Shown here: positions 1-8,546 of the stretch, piece by piece
Position numbering within the stretch: position 1 is the stretch's first letter
Layout: every line of letters begins with the position of its first letter
NCBI GenBank assembly: GCA_947453205.1
Contig: CANGFT010000003.1
Coordinates: 90,859 to 154,858, forward strand
Length of the DNA: 64,000 nt
Source: Beijerinckiaceae bacterium
Lineage (GTDB): Bacteria > Pseudomonadota > Alphaproteobacteria > Rhizobiales > Beijerinckiaceae
Direction: 5' to 3'
Notes under the pieces: model-generated
What the model was told of the DNA's origin: nothing
The model's input: only the letters and a program-made list of their open reading frames with translations
Database searches by the model: none
Translations under genes and position numbers: made by a program

Positions 1-62
1 TCGACGCCGACCAGGCTCCAGGTTCCCAGAAACTTTGCTTTGATGTCAGCGTCCTGCGCCAT
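1..62 (-). CDS. N-terminus of a lipocalin-like domain protein (partial)
   Basis: The reverse strand reads from an ATG at 62 off the left edge, giving about 20 residues that start MAQDADIKAKFLGTWSLVGV. A good ribosome binding site (GGAGG) lies about 8 bases upstream. The FLGTWxLV pattern near the N-terminus is typical of the small lipocalin-like domain family (Lipocalin_5 type), whose role is mostly unknown. Only the first residues are visible, so the family call is tentative. The gene would read away from the antiporter gene on the same strand. Confidence 0.45.
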   Translation of the reverse strand, partial: MAQDADIKAKFLGTWSLVGV

Positions 63-83
63 GGCGGCTCCTCCCGTTTGGCT

Positions 84-1367
84 TCAATCAAACAAATGAT
101 GCTCAAGAATATAGACCGCCGCGCCCGCCAGATAGCCAATCAGCGCGAGGCCGCTGATTTTCTTCACGTACCAAAAGAACTGAATCTTCTCCAAACCCAT
201 GGCCGCGACGCCAGCCGCCGAACCGATGATGAGGATCGAACCGCCCGTGCCCGCGCAATAGGCCAGAAACTCCCAGAGGAAATGGTCAGGCGGGTATTGC
301 GCAAGGCTGTACATGCCCATGGAGGCCGCGACCAGCGGCACATTGTCGACCACCGCGCTGGCGAGGCCGATGAGGATGACGATCACATCGAGCCGCCCGA
401 CGACCTGATCGAGCCATCGTGCGAGGGCTGTCAGAAGATGCGCATGCTCCAGAGTCGCCACCGCCAGCAGGATGCCGATGAAGAACACGATCGAGCCCAT
501 GTCGATCCTGCTCAGGGCATGGGCGAGCGTCAGGGGACGCCGGGCTTCGTCATCCTTGTGGCGATGCACGAGATCGCCCACCAGCCAGAGCACGCCCAGA
601 CCAAAGAGGACGCCGAGGAAGGGCGGCAGATTGGTCACCGTCTTGAAGGCGGGGACCGCCACCAGAATCCCGAGCCCCAGAAAGAACATCAGGCTGCGTT
701 CGAACTCGCTGGTCCGCGCGCTGGCCATGCCAGAATCCTGTGCGGGGGCCTCCACAAGACGGTCTCGCAGATTGCGGGCGATCACGACAAGAGGCACGAC
801 GAGGCTCACCGCCGCAGGCAAAAACACACCCTTCATGATGGCGAGGGGCGTGATCTGCCCGCCAATCCACAACATGGTCGTCGTCACATCGCCGATCGGC
901 GACCAGGCGCCGCCCGCATTGGCCGCGATGATGATGAGGCCCGCCGAGAACAGCCGATCCTCATCCCGGGCGAGAAGCTTGCGCATCAGCGAGACCATGA
1001 CGATGGCCGTCGTCAGATTGTCGAGGATGGCGCTGAGAAAAAAGGTCACGACGCCGACGAGCCACATCAGGGAAGACAGGCTGGACGTCCCGATTCGCCG
1101 GGTGATGACCTCGAAGCCGTCATGGGCGTCCACCACCTCGACGATGGTCATCGCGCCCACCAGAAAAAACACGATCTGCGCGGTCGCCATCACGGATTCG
1201 CCCAGCTCCGCATTCAGCTTTGCGGGATCGCCGAGCGCCATGGCGTAGACGGTCCACAGCAGTCCCGCGCCCAGAAGCGCGCTGGCGGATTTGTTGACCC
1301 CGAGCGGGTGCTCGAAGGCGATGGCCGCATAGGCCGCCACGAAAACGACGATCAGAAGGGTGGTCAT
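84..1367 (-). CDS. nhaD: NhaD-type Na+/H+ antiporter
   Basis: Polytopic inner-membrane protein of 427 residues that would exchange Na+ (or Li+) for protons. The ArsB/NhaD-superfamily signature is clear: SAILDNLTTAI around residues 112-122 and NAGGAWSPIGDVTTT around 150-164, with many hydrophobic helices. The ATG at 1367 is preferred because it begins directly with a hydrophobic helix; the longer frame (start 1460) adds 31 proline/glycine-rich residues with no membrane character. The ribosome binding site is weak. The gene stands alone, transcribed toward the left edge, divergent from the thioredoxin gene. Confidence 0.85.
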   Translation of the reverse strand: MTTLLIVVFVAAYAAIAFEHPLGVNKSASALLGAGLLWTVYAMALGDPAKLNAELGESVMATAQIVFFLVGAMTIVEVVDAHDGFEVITRRIGTSSLSSLMWLVGVVTFFLSAILDNLTTAIVMVSLMRKLLARDEDRLFSAGLIIIAANAGGAWSPIGDVTTTMLWIGGQITPLAIMKGVFLPAAVSLVVPLVVIARNLRDRLVEAPAQDSGMASARTSEFERSLMFFLGLGILVAVPAFKTVTNLPPFLGVLFGLGVLWLVGDLVHRHKDDEARRPLTLAHALSRIDMGSIVFFIGILLAVATLEHAHLLTALARWLDQVVGRLDVIVILIGLASAVVDNVPLVAASMGMYSLAQYPPDHFLWEFLAYCAGTGGSILIIGSAAGVAAMGLEKIQFFWYVKKISGLALIGYLAGAAVYILEHHLFD

Positions 1368-1593
1368 TGCGGGGAATCCCTCTGAAAACGAGCCCGGCCC
1401 GGCAAGGGCGATCCCTGCGGGCAGGCGGGGCAAGCCGTGCCAAACGGGGTGGACATCCACAGGATAACAGTTGTTTCCAAGCCTCGCCAGAATCGGGCCG
1501 GGGGCGGCGCTTGACGGCGCGCAGCCACATACCTAGTTTTCAGCCTCACGCTGGGCCGGCGACCTCTCGGCCCCGTCCATTCATGAGGGGCCC

Positions 1594-1914
1594 ATGTCCA
1601 CCAGCAAAGTCACCGACGCCACTTTCGAAGCCGATGTCCTGAAGTCCGCAGAACCCGTCGTGGTCGACTTCTGGGCCGAATGGTGCGGCCCCTGCAAGAT
1701 GATCGGCCCCTCCCTCGAGGAGATCTCCGCGGAGATGGCGGGCAAGGTCAAGATCGTGAAGATGAATGTCGATGAGAACCCCGGCGTTCCCGGAACCTTC
1801 GGCATACGCTCCATCCCCACCCTGATCCTCTTCAAGGACGGCAAGGCCGCTTCCCAGAAGGTCGGCGCCGCCCCCAAGGGCGATCTGGTGAAATGGATCA
1901 GCTCGTCGATCTGA
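1594..1914 (+). CDS. trxA: Thioredoxin
   Basis: Cytoplasmic dithiol-disulfide oxidoreductase of 106 residues, the normal size for thioredoxin 1. The redox motif WCGPCK is at residues 30-35 (Cys31, Cys34), the buried Asp is at 25, and the cis-proline motif SIPT lies near residue 75. The start AUG directly precedes [11 protein letters not shown], the usual N-terminal strand. It is monocistronic: a strong hairpin terminator follows the stop and the next gene is convergent. Confidence 0.95.
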   Translation: MSTSKVTDATFEADVLKSAEPVVVDFWAEWCGPCKMIGPSLEEISAEMAGKVKIVKMNVDENPGVPGTFGIRSIPTLILFKDGKAASQKVGAAPKGDLVKWISSSI

Positions 1915-1941
1915 CCCGCGCCAGCATTCAGAATTTCCAGA

Positions 1942-1966
1942 GGGCTCCGTCACGCGGAGCCCTTTT
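1942..1966 (+). terminator. Rho-independent terminator after trxA
   Basis: Perfect 8-bp stem GGGCTCCG (1942-1949) / CGGAGCCC (1955-1962) with a 5-base loop, followed by TTTT. It ends the trxA transcript 28 bases after the stop codon. The U-tract overlaps the stop codon of the convergent polyamine-binding protein gene; read on the minus strand there is no U-tract, so termination is directional. Confidence 0.85.
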
Positions 1967-3048
1967 CATTTGCCCGTCTTCACCCGCGTCCACTCGCGCG
2001 TGATGATCTTCTGCACGGCCAGGTCATTGCTGCTCACCGTGAACAGGCGCTTCATCACCTCCTCGGTCGGATAGATCGCCTTGTTCTCAAGCACGGTCTT
2101 GTCGATGAAGGGCTGGGAAGCCGGAATGCTGTTGGCGTAATTCGTCACATTGGTGTTCTGCGCGGCCACCTCAGGCCGCATCATGTAATCGATGAAGGCG
2201 TAGGCCTCCTCGACATGCGGCGCGTCTTTCAGGATGGCGAGCGCGTCCATCGACATCAGCGCCCCTTCCCTGGGGATGATGAAATCAATCTCGACGCCAT
2301 TATTGGCCTCGCGCGCGCGGTTGCGGGCCTGGAAACTGTCGCCCGCCCATGCCAGCGCAAGGCAGATGTCGCCGTTGGCGAGGGCGTTGATATATTCGGA
2401 TGAGTGGAATTTCTTGATCGAGGATTTGACCTTGATGAGCGCATCCGCCGCGCGGCGAATCTCATCGGCCTTCTTGGAGTCGGGATTGAGGCCGAGATAG
2501 CGAAGCGACGCGCTCAGGACATCGTCGGGACTGTCGAGCACATAGACGCCGCATTCAGCGAAACGCTTGAGATTCTCGGGCTTGAAGATCACCTCCCAGC
2601 TGTCGATGGGACGCCCGAAGACCTGCTGCGCCTTCTTCGCATTGAAGGCGATTCCCGTGGCGTACCACATGTAGTTGACCGCATATTGATTGCCCGGATC
2701 ATAGGCGGCCATGCGCGCCATGACCTCGTCGGAAAGCCCCCTGGCGTTGGGCAGTTTCGCCCGATCAAGCTTCTGATAGACGCCCGCCTGAATCTGCCGC
2801 TGCATGAAGGGCGCGGAGGGCACGACGACATCATAGCCGGTCTTGCCCGCAAGGAGCTTCGTCTCCAGCGTCTCGTTGGAATCATAGGTGTCGTAGACGA
2901 CTTTGACGCCCGTCTCCTTCGTGAAGTCGGTCAACACTTTCGGGTCGATGTAATCGGACCAGTTGTAGACATTGACCACACGCTCCTGCGCGGCCACCGC
3001 GCTGGTCAAATAAAGCGAAATGAGAGCGGATATGAATTTGCGCATCAT
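1966..3048 (-). CDS. Periplasmic polyamine-binding protein (PotF-like)
   Basis: Substrate-binding protein of 360 residues for putrescine/spermidine-type ligands. It has a signal peptide (about residues 1-20, ending SAVAAQ) followed by VVNVYNWSDYIDPKVLTDF, the hallmark N-terminal lobe of PotF/PotD proteins. The ligand-lobe segment YDVVVPSAPFMQRQI also fits the family. No permease or ATPase genes are adjacent, so it is either an orphan receptor or serves a transporter encoded elsewhere. Its start overlaps the stop of the upstream aminotransferase gene by an ATGA, so the two are probably translationally coupled. PotF-like rather than PotD-like is judged by length and N-terminus only. Confidence 0.85.
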   Translation of the reverse strand: MMRKFISALISLYLTSAVAAQERVVNVYNWSDYIDPKVLTDFTKETGVKVVYDTYDSNETLETKLLAGKTGYDVVVPSAPFMQRQIQAGVYQKLDRAKLPNARGLSDEVMARMAAYDPGNQYAVNYMWYATGIAFNAKKAQQVFGRPIDSWEVIFKPENLKRFAECGVYVLDSPDDVLSASLRYLGLNPDSKKADEIRRAADALIKVKSSIKKFHSSEYINALANGDICLALAWAGDSFQARNRAREANNGVEIDFIIPREGALMSMDALAILKDAPHVEEAYAFIDYMMRPEVAAQNTNVTNYANSIPASQPFIDKTVLENKAIYPTEEVMKRLFTVSSNDLAVQKIITREWTRVKTGK

Positions 3049-4211
3049 GCAGCCCCTTTGCGAAGATCGGCGACGGCGTGTTCGAGACGCTCCAGCCCGG
3101 CGTCGAGGGTCGCGTCATTCTTGGCGAAGCAAAAGCGCACGACGGTGCGCACGTGGTCCTGCGCATAAAAGGCGGAAACGGGAATGGCCGCAACCCCATA
3201 GCGCTCCACAAGCCGCGTGCAGAAAGCGACATCGTCATCAAGGCCGAGCGCGCCGATGTCGACATTGACGAAATAGGTTCCCTGACTGGGGATCACCGGA
3301 AAGCCCCGCGCGATGAGCCCCTCGCAAAAGCGGTCGCGGCTGCGCTGGAAGCTCGCGCGCATGGCGGTGAAATAGGCCTCGTCCTTGCCCAGCCCATAGG
3401 CCACGGCGACCTGCAGGTTGGGCGGCGTGGTGAAGGTGAGGAACTGATGCGATTTCGCGATGACCTTCATCAAGGCCGGCGCCGCCGCCACAAGGCCCAC
3501 CTTCCAGCCCGTGAGCGAGAAGATCTTGCCGGCGCTGCCGATCTTGATCGTGCGCTCGCGCATGGCGGGGATCTCCAGCATGGAGACATGGCGGCGCCCG
3601 TCGAAGACCACATGCTCCCAGACCTCGTCGCAGATGGCGATGGCGTCATATTTCGCGCAGAAGCTCGCCAGCAGTTCGATCTGTTCGCGCGCATAGACGA
3701 TGCCGCTGGGATTGAGCGGATTGTTGAAGATCACCGCCCGCGTGCGCGGCGAGAAGACTGCGGCGAGATCGGCTTCGGTGAAGGTCCAGTGGGGCGGCTG
3801 CAGGGCGACCAGACGCGGCACGCCGCCAGCGCGCTGCACCAGCGGCAGATAGGCGTCATAGGTCGGCTGGAACAGCACGACTTCGTCGCCGGGCTCGATG
3901 ACGCCGAAAATGGCCCCCGCCAGCGCCTCGGTCGCCCCGGAGGTGACCATGACCTCCTGGAGGGGGTCGAGCGCGATCCCCTGAAAGCGCCGGTAATGGT
4001 CGGCGATGGCCTGCCGCAATTCAGGGATGCCCATCATCGAGGGATATTGGTTGTAGCCGTTGAGCGTCGCGTCCGCCGCGATGCGCCGCACATCTTCGGG
4101 ACCGGGATCGTCGGGAAAGCCCTGGCCCAGATTGATCGCCTGCTTCTCGCGGGCGAGGGAGGACATGACCTCGAAAATGGTGGTCGGCAGGGCGGAGAAG
4201 ATCTTGTTCAT
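3045..4211 (-). CDS. Class I PLP-dependent aminotransferase
   Basis: Fold-type I aminotransferase of 388 residues. The PLP lysine lies in SAGKIFSLTGWK (Lys229), the cofactor-binding Asp in CDEVW (Asp195), and the Asn in NNPLNPSG near 163-170. The N-terminal INLGQGFPDD resembles the YbdL/kynurenine-glutamine transaminase subgroup, which transfers amino groups from methionine, glutamine or aromatic substrates to 2-oxo acids. The start MNKIFSALPTTIF at 4211 is chosen because the frame upstream is low-complexity with no family similarity. The stop overlaps the start of the polyamine-binding protein gene, which hints that the substrate may be related to an imported amine or amino acid; this is inference. 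Confidence 0.85.
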   Translation of the reverse strand: MNKIFSALPTTIFEVMSSLAREKQAINLGQGFPDDPGPEDVRRIAADATLNGYNQYPSMMGIPELRQAIADHYRRFQGIALDPLQEVMVTSGATEALAGAIFGVIEPGDEVVLFQPTYDAYLPLVQRAGGVPRLVALQPPHWTFTEADLAAVFSPRTRAVIFNNPLNPSGIVYAREQIELLASFCAKYDAIAICDEVWEHVVFDGRRHVSMLEIPAMRERTIKIGSAGKIFSLTGWKVGLVAAAPALMKVIAKSHQFLTFTTPPNLQVAVAYGLGKDEAYFTAMRASFQRSRDRFCEGLIARGFPVIPSQGTYFVNVDIGALGLDDDVAFCTRLVERYGVAAIPVSAFYAQDHVRTVVRFCFAKNDATLDAGLERLEHAVADLRKGAA

Positions 4212-4346
4212 GGGCGGCGCCTGAAGTTGCGGAGGCTCACAGCAGACTAGCAAGACCAAAGGCCCATGTCGCCCCATCGACGCGCCCTTGGCGCAGGCCG
4301 GGGATCGGCGGTACAAGGGGGCTGTTCCCGCCATCCGGACCCATTC

Positions 4347-5972
4347 ATGCCCCAGACAAGCGCACCCAGCTTCGACTATATCGTGATCGGCGCGGGGTCG
4401 GCGGGCTGCGTGCTCGCCAACCGGCTCACCGCCGACGCCCGCAACCGGGTTCTCGTGCTGGAGGCGGGCGGCAAGGACGACTGGATCTGGTTCCACATTC
4501 CCGTCGGCTATCTCTTCGCCATCGGCAATCCGCGCGCCGACTGGATGTTCAAGACGCAGGCCGACCCCGGCCTCAACGGACGCGCGCTCGCCTATCCGCG
4601 CGGACGGGTGGTGGGCGGCTGCTCGGCCATCAACGCGATGATCTACATGCGCGGGCAAGCCGCCGATTATGACGGCTGGCGCCAGCTCGGCCTCGCGGGC
4701 TGGGGCTGGGATGATGTGCTGCCGATCTTCAAGAGCCATGAGGACCATTACGCCGGCGCGAGCGCGCTGCATGGCGCGGGCGGCGAATGGCGCATCGAGG
4801 AGCCGCGCATGCGCTGGCCCATCCTCGATGCAGTGCGCGAGGCGGCGGCGCAAGTCGGCATCCCCAAGATCGAGGACTTCAACACCGGCGACAACGAGGG
4901 CGGCTCCTATTTCCAGTTGAACCAGAGGCGCGGGCGGCGCTGGAGCGCGGCGCGCGGTTTTCTGCATCCCATTCTGGAGCGGGACAATCTCTCCATCGAG
5001 ATCAAGGTGCAGGTGGAGCGCATCATCATCGAGGACGGGCGCGCCGTAGGCGTCGTCTATCGCCAGCATGGCGCGCTGCGCGAGGCCCGTTGCACGGGCG
5101 AGGTGATCTCGAGCGCGGGGGCCGTGGGCACGCCGCAACTGCTGGAGCTCTCAGGGATCGGCGATGGCGCGCGCCTGTCGAAACTGGGCCTGCCCGTGGC
5201 GCAGCATCTGCCGGGGGTCGGCGAGAATCTGCAGGACCATCTGCAGATCCGACCGATCTACAAGGTCTCGAACACGCGCACGATGAATGTGGAATACCAG
5301 TCCCTGCTCAAGCGCGTGAAGATGGGGATCGACTATGCGGTCCTCCGGCGCGGGCCCCTGACCATGGCGCCCTCGCAGCTCGGTCTCTTCACGCGGTCCA
5401 GCGCCGACTACGCCACCGCCAATCTGCAGTTCCACATCCAGCCGCTCTCGCTCGACAAGTTCGGCGAGCCCATGCACAGCTTTGGCGCCATCACCGCCAG
5501 CGTCTGCAACCTGCGCCCGGCGAGCCGGGGCTCGATCCATGCGGTCTCGCCTGAGGCGGGCGACCATCCAGCCATTCAGCCGAACTATCTGTCTCACCCC
5601 GAAGACCAGCGTGTGGCCGTGGATTCGCTGAAAGTCGCCCGCAGGCTCTGCAGCGCGCCTGCCCTGTCGCCGTTCAGGCCAGAGGAGTTCCGCCCCGGCG
5701 CCCATGTGACCTCGGACGAGGATCTGCTGCGCGCGGCGGGCGATCTTGGCACGACCATCTTCCATCCCGTGGGCACGGCGAAGATGGGCGTTGCGGACGA
5801 CCCCATGGCCGTGGTGAACGAGCGCCTGCAGGTGCGCGGCGTCGCGGGCCTGCGGATCGCCGACGCCTCGGTCATGCCGCGCATCACCTCGGGCAACACC
5901 AATTCCCCCACCATGATGATCGCCGAAAAGGCGGCCGCGATGATCTTGTCGGATGCGCGCGCCAGAGCTTGA
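4347..5972 (+). CDS. GMC-family flavin oxidoreductase (choline/alcohol dehydrogenase-like)
   Basis: FAD-dependent oxidoreductase of 541 residues, the normal size for the glucose-methanol-choline family. The N-terminal dinucleotide motif GAGSAG is at residues 15-20, followed by the conserved segment around YPRGRVVGGCSAINAM, and the C-terminal GTTIFHPVGTAKMG holds the catalytic His. The C-terminal VMPRITSGNTNSPTMMIAEK is the usual GMC_oxred_C ending. The acceptor and substrate cannot be told from sequence; choline dehydrogenase (BetA), polyethylene-glycol or alcohol dehydrogenases share these motifs. The last 20 bases overlap mmcB, which follows on the same strand. Confidence 0.88.
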   Translation: MPQTSAPSFDYIVIGAGSAGCVLANRLTADARNRVLVLEAGGKDDWIWFHIPVGYLFAIGNPRADWMFKTQADPGLNGRALAYPRGRVVGGCSAINAMIYMRGQAADYDGWRQLGLAGWGWDDVLPIFKSHEDHYAGASALHGAGGEWRIEEPRMRWPILDAVREAAAQVGIPKIEDFNTGDNEGGSYFQLNQRRGRRWSAARGFLHPILERDNLSIEIKVQVERIIIEDGRAVGVVYRQHGALREARCTGEVISSAGAVGTPQLLELSGIGDGARLSKLGLPVAQHLPGVGENLQDHLQIRPIYKVSNTRTMNVEYQSLLKRVKMGIDYAVLRRGPLTMAPSQLGLFTRSSADYATANLQFHIQPLSLDKFGEPMHSFGAITASVCNLRPASRGSIHAVSPEAGDHPAIQPNYLSHPEDQRVAVDSLKVARRLCSAPALSPFRPEEFRPGAHVTSDEDLLRAAGDLGTTIFHPVGTAKMGVADDPMAVVNERLQVRGVAGLRIADASVMPRITSGNTNSPTMMIAEKAAAMILSDARARA

Positions 5973-6423
5973 ACTCAAGACCGACGGGCGCCAGTCGGCG
6001 ACCGCGCTGGCGGTCGCGCGCGGGGTGAGGCGCCTCTTGCGCTCGCTGGGCTATTCGACCCTGCCGGAGGTCTCGCTGGCGAATGGGCGGCGGGCTGACC
6101 TCGTGGCGGTGGGCTCCGATGGGTCGATCCATATCGTGGAGATCAAATCCTGCGTGGCGGATTTTCGCGCGGACCAGAAATGGCCGGACTATCGCGCCCA
6201 TTGCGACAAACTTTATTTCGCCATTCCCCAGGACATGCCGCAGGAGCTTCTGCCGCTTGATGCGGGGCTCATCGTGGCGGACGCCTATGGGGCCATGGTG
6301 CTGCGCGAGGCGCCGGACCATCGCCTCGCCCCCGCCACACGCCGCGCCATGCTCCTGCGCTTCGCGCAAGTCGGCGCCGACCGGCTGCATGATCTCGCCG
6401 ATCCCGAGCGGAACGGGCTTTGA
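5953..6423 (+). CDS. mmcB: MmcB-family putative DNA repair endonuclease
   Basis: Protein of 156 residues matching the MmcB family (mitomycin-induced DNA repair factor of alphaproteobacteria). The central block RADLVAVGSDGSIHIVEIKS has the spaced D...ExK pattern of PD-(D/E)xK nucleases. The SOS/mitomycin C role is known from Caulobacter; it is inferred here. The start ATG lies inside the 3' end of the GMC oxidoreductase gene (20-base overlap), implying co-transcription. The stop codon abuts the stop codon of regA on the other strand with no spacer, so no terminator can fit between them. Confidence 0.85.
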   Translation: MRAPELELKTDGRQSATALAVARGVRRLLRSLGYSTLPEVSLANGRRADLVAVGSDGSIHIVEIKSCVADFRADQKWPDYRAHCDKLYFAIPQDMPQELLPLDAGLIVADAYGAMVLREAPDHRLAPATRRAMLLRFAQVGADRLHDLADPERNGL

Positions 6424-7041
6424 TCAGCGTGGCGCGCGTTTGGCGAGGATGCGCTGCAGGGTGCGGCGGTGCATGTTGAGGCGGCGCGCGGTCTCCGACA
6501 CGTTGCGGTCGCACAGCTCATAGATGCGCTGGATATGCTCCCAGCGCACGCGGTCCGCCGACATGGGATTTTCCGGCAGCTCGGTCTTGTCATGGCCGGT
6601 GGCCATGAGCGCGTGATAGATTTCGTCGGCGTCCGCGGGTTTGGCGAGATAATCGAAGGCCCCGAGCTTCACCGCCGTCACCGCCGTGACGATATTGCCA
6701 TAGCCCGTGAGGATGACGCCGCGCGCCTCGGGCCGCCTGGACTTCAATTCGCTGATGACGTCGAGCCCGTTGCCGTCCTGCAGGCGCATGTCGATGACGG
6801 CGAAGGCCGGGGCGCGTTCGGCGATGGCGGCGAGGCCCTCGGCGACGGAGCCTGCGCTCGTCACCGTGAAGCCGCGCGCCTCCATGGCCCGGCTGAGGCG
6901 GGTGAGGAAGGGCTTGTCGTCATCGACCAGCAGAAGACTGAGTTCATCCCCCGGAATCAAACCATCGGCCGCTCCAGCCACGCCCGGCGTCTGCCCGGCT
7001 GCGCCATCGGAAGGGTCGGTCGGGGAAGCGGAAATCTTCAT
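6424..7041 (-). CDS. regA: Redox response regulator RegA/PrrA/ActR
   Basis: Response regulator of 205 residues, target of the RegB kinase. The receiver domain (about 35-150) has the acidic pocket DDD (40-42), the phospho-acceptor Asp84 in VIDMRLQDGNG, and the signalling Lys in LAKPAD. The C-terminal 35 residues are the Fis-type helix-turn-helix (NVSETARRLNMHRRTLQRIL), almost invariant among RegA/ActR/PrrA/RegR proteins. These regulators control respiration, carbon and nitrogen fixation and, where present, photosynthesis in response to redox state. The N-terminal 30 residues form a Gly/Ala/Pro-rich tail. It lies 31 bases downstream of regB in the same operon. Confidence 0.93.
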   Translation of the reverse strand: MKISASPTDPSDGAAGQTPGVAGAADGLIPGDELSLLLVDDDKPFLTRLSRAMEARGFTVTSAGSVAEGLAAIAERAPAFAVIDMRLQDGNGLDVISELKSRRPEARGVILTGYGNIVTAVTAVKLGAFDYLAKPADADEIYHALMATGHDKTELPENPMSADRVRWEHIQRIYELCDRNVSETARRLNMHRRTLQRILAKRAPR

Positions 7042-7072
7042 GCTTTCCTCACAGTGGCGCCAATGAGCACAC

Positions 7073-8410
7073 TCATGCCAGCTCTACCTTACGCAGCCCT
7101 CGTTCGAAAGAGGCGCGGGGCCAGATCACTTCCACGCGCGCGCCATGGTCAGGCGCAGGCGCATTGCCGGTCGTCACCACAGCGCCGGAACGCTCCAGAA
7201 GAGTCTTGGCGATGAACAAGCCAAGGCCAAGGCCCGAGCCCTCGTCCACCTTGGCCCGTCGCTGGCCGCGAGAGGTGATGTAAGGCTCCCCGAGCCTTGT
7301 AAGTACGTCCGGGGAGAAGCCTGGACCATCGTCAGCTATGGTGATCGTCACGGCAACCTCCGACCAGCTGATGGCGATGCTGACCTCGGACAGGGCGAAA
7401 TCAATGGCGTTTTCGACCAGATTGCCAAGGCCATAGAGCATGCCGGGGTTGCGGCGGCAGATGGGCTCGGGGCCCGCGCCGTCGCTGGAGATCTGCAGGG
7501 CCACCCCGAAATCGCGTTGCGGACCCACCACATCCTCGACCAGATGCAGAATGGTCAGCTCATCCAGCATGCCCGGGCCTTCATTGCCCAGGGAGGCGAT
7601 CTTGGACAGGATGGTGCGGCAGCGGCCCACCTCCTGGGCGAGCAGTTGAATGTCCTCGGCCATGGCGTCGCCCGGCTTCACGATCTTGCCGAGCTCCTTG
7701 ACCACCAGGGTGATGGTCGCCAATGGCGTGCCAAGCTCGTGGGCGGCGGCGGCGGCGAGGCCATCGAGCTGGGTGAGGTGCTGCTCACGCGCCAGCACAA
7801 GCTCTGTGGCGGCCAGAGCGTCGGACAATTGCCGCGCCTCCTCCGACACACGCGAGGCGTAAAAGGCGATGAACCCGGCCCCCAGCACCAGCGCCATCCA
7901 GATGCCGCAGACATAGAGGAACGGCAGTTCAAGCGGCAGCCCCTGGTGCCAGGGCAGCGGAAAATGCTCAAAAGCGAGCAGGGTCGCCGCGCCGACCATC
8001 AGGACCACGAGCCAGAGCGTCCCCTGCCAGGCCAGCGACATGGCCGAGATCATGATCGGCGCCAGAAACAGGCTGGCGAAGGGATTGGTCAGGCCGCCCG
8101 TGAAATAGAGCAGGCCCGAGAGTTGCAGCATGTCATAGGCCAGCAGCGCGAAGGTCTGCGGATCGCTCAATCTTTGGTTGAGGGGGAATTTGACCCGCAG
8201 GGCGACGTTCAACGCAACCGAGGCCGCAATGACCAGAAAACAAAGGGTGATCGGCAGGTCAAAGCCCAGAATGAACCAGATGATGAGCACCGCGACCGAC
8301 TGGCCGGCGACGGCCAGCCAGCGCAGCCGCACGAGGGTGTCGAGCCTCAGGCGCCGCGCATGTCGGCCAAGGTTCACCTCGGCGAGATCCACATCTCCGG
8401 ATATTTCCAT
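7073..8410 (-). CDS. regB: Redox sensor histidine kinase RegB/PrrB/ActS
   Basis: Membrane histidine kinase of 445 residues that autophosphorylates and feeds RegA. Six N-terminal membrane helices (about 30-185) include the loop motif GGLTNPF (105-111), known in RegB as the quinone-sensing GGxxNPF. The phospho-accepting His224 sits in AAAHELGTPLATI, the family H-box. Cys264 in VGRCRTIL matches the redox-active cysteine of Rhodobacter RegB. N, G1 and G2 boxes of the ATPase domain follow (NLVENAIDF, DDGPGF, GSGLGLGLFI). No Shine-Dalgarno is obvious before the ATG. There is no senC/prrC gene between or beside the pair. Confidence 0.93.
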   Translation of the reverse strand: MEISGDVDLAEVNLGRHARRLRLDTLVRLRWLAVAGQSVAVLIIWFILGFDLPITLCFLVIAASVALNVALRVKFPLNQRLSDPQTFALLAYDMLQLSGLLYFTGGLTNPFASLFLAPIMISAMSLAWQGTLWLVVLMVGAATLLAFEHFPLPWHQGLPLELPFLYVCGIWMALVLGAGFIAFYASRVSEEARQLSDALAATELVLAREQHLTQLDGLAAAAAHELGTPLATITLVVKELGKIVKPGDAMAEDIQLLAQEVGRCRTILSKIASLGNEGPGMLDELTILHLVEDVVGPQRDFGVALQISSDGAGPEPICRRNPGMLYGLGNLVENAIDFALSEVSIAISWSEVAVTITIADDGPGFSPDVLTRLGEPYITSRGQRRAKVDEGSGLGLGLFIAKTLLERSGAVVTTGNAPAPDHGARVEVIWPRASFERGLRKVELA

Positions 8411-8546
8411 TTGGGAATCGACTTAAGTTCAGGGCCCAGGCCCAGTGATGGGGCAAGAGAATGATTGATTCAAGCGGCCGACTATGTTGCAAGTGCGTGA
8501 ATGGTTGCGCAGCGCGGCTGGACCGCCCCCGAAATCCGGTGATCGC

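Noticed and set aside
3145..3155. CACGTG inside the aminotransferase gene as a parS site
   Set aside because: The hexamer lacks the TGTTT/AAACA flanks.
8484..8546. Longer N-terminus of the PHA depolymerase
   Set aside because: The 21 extra residues are not family-like and the upstream ATG has no better ribosome binding site.
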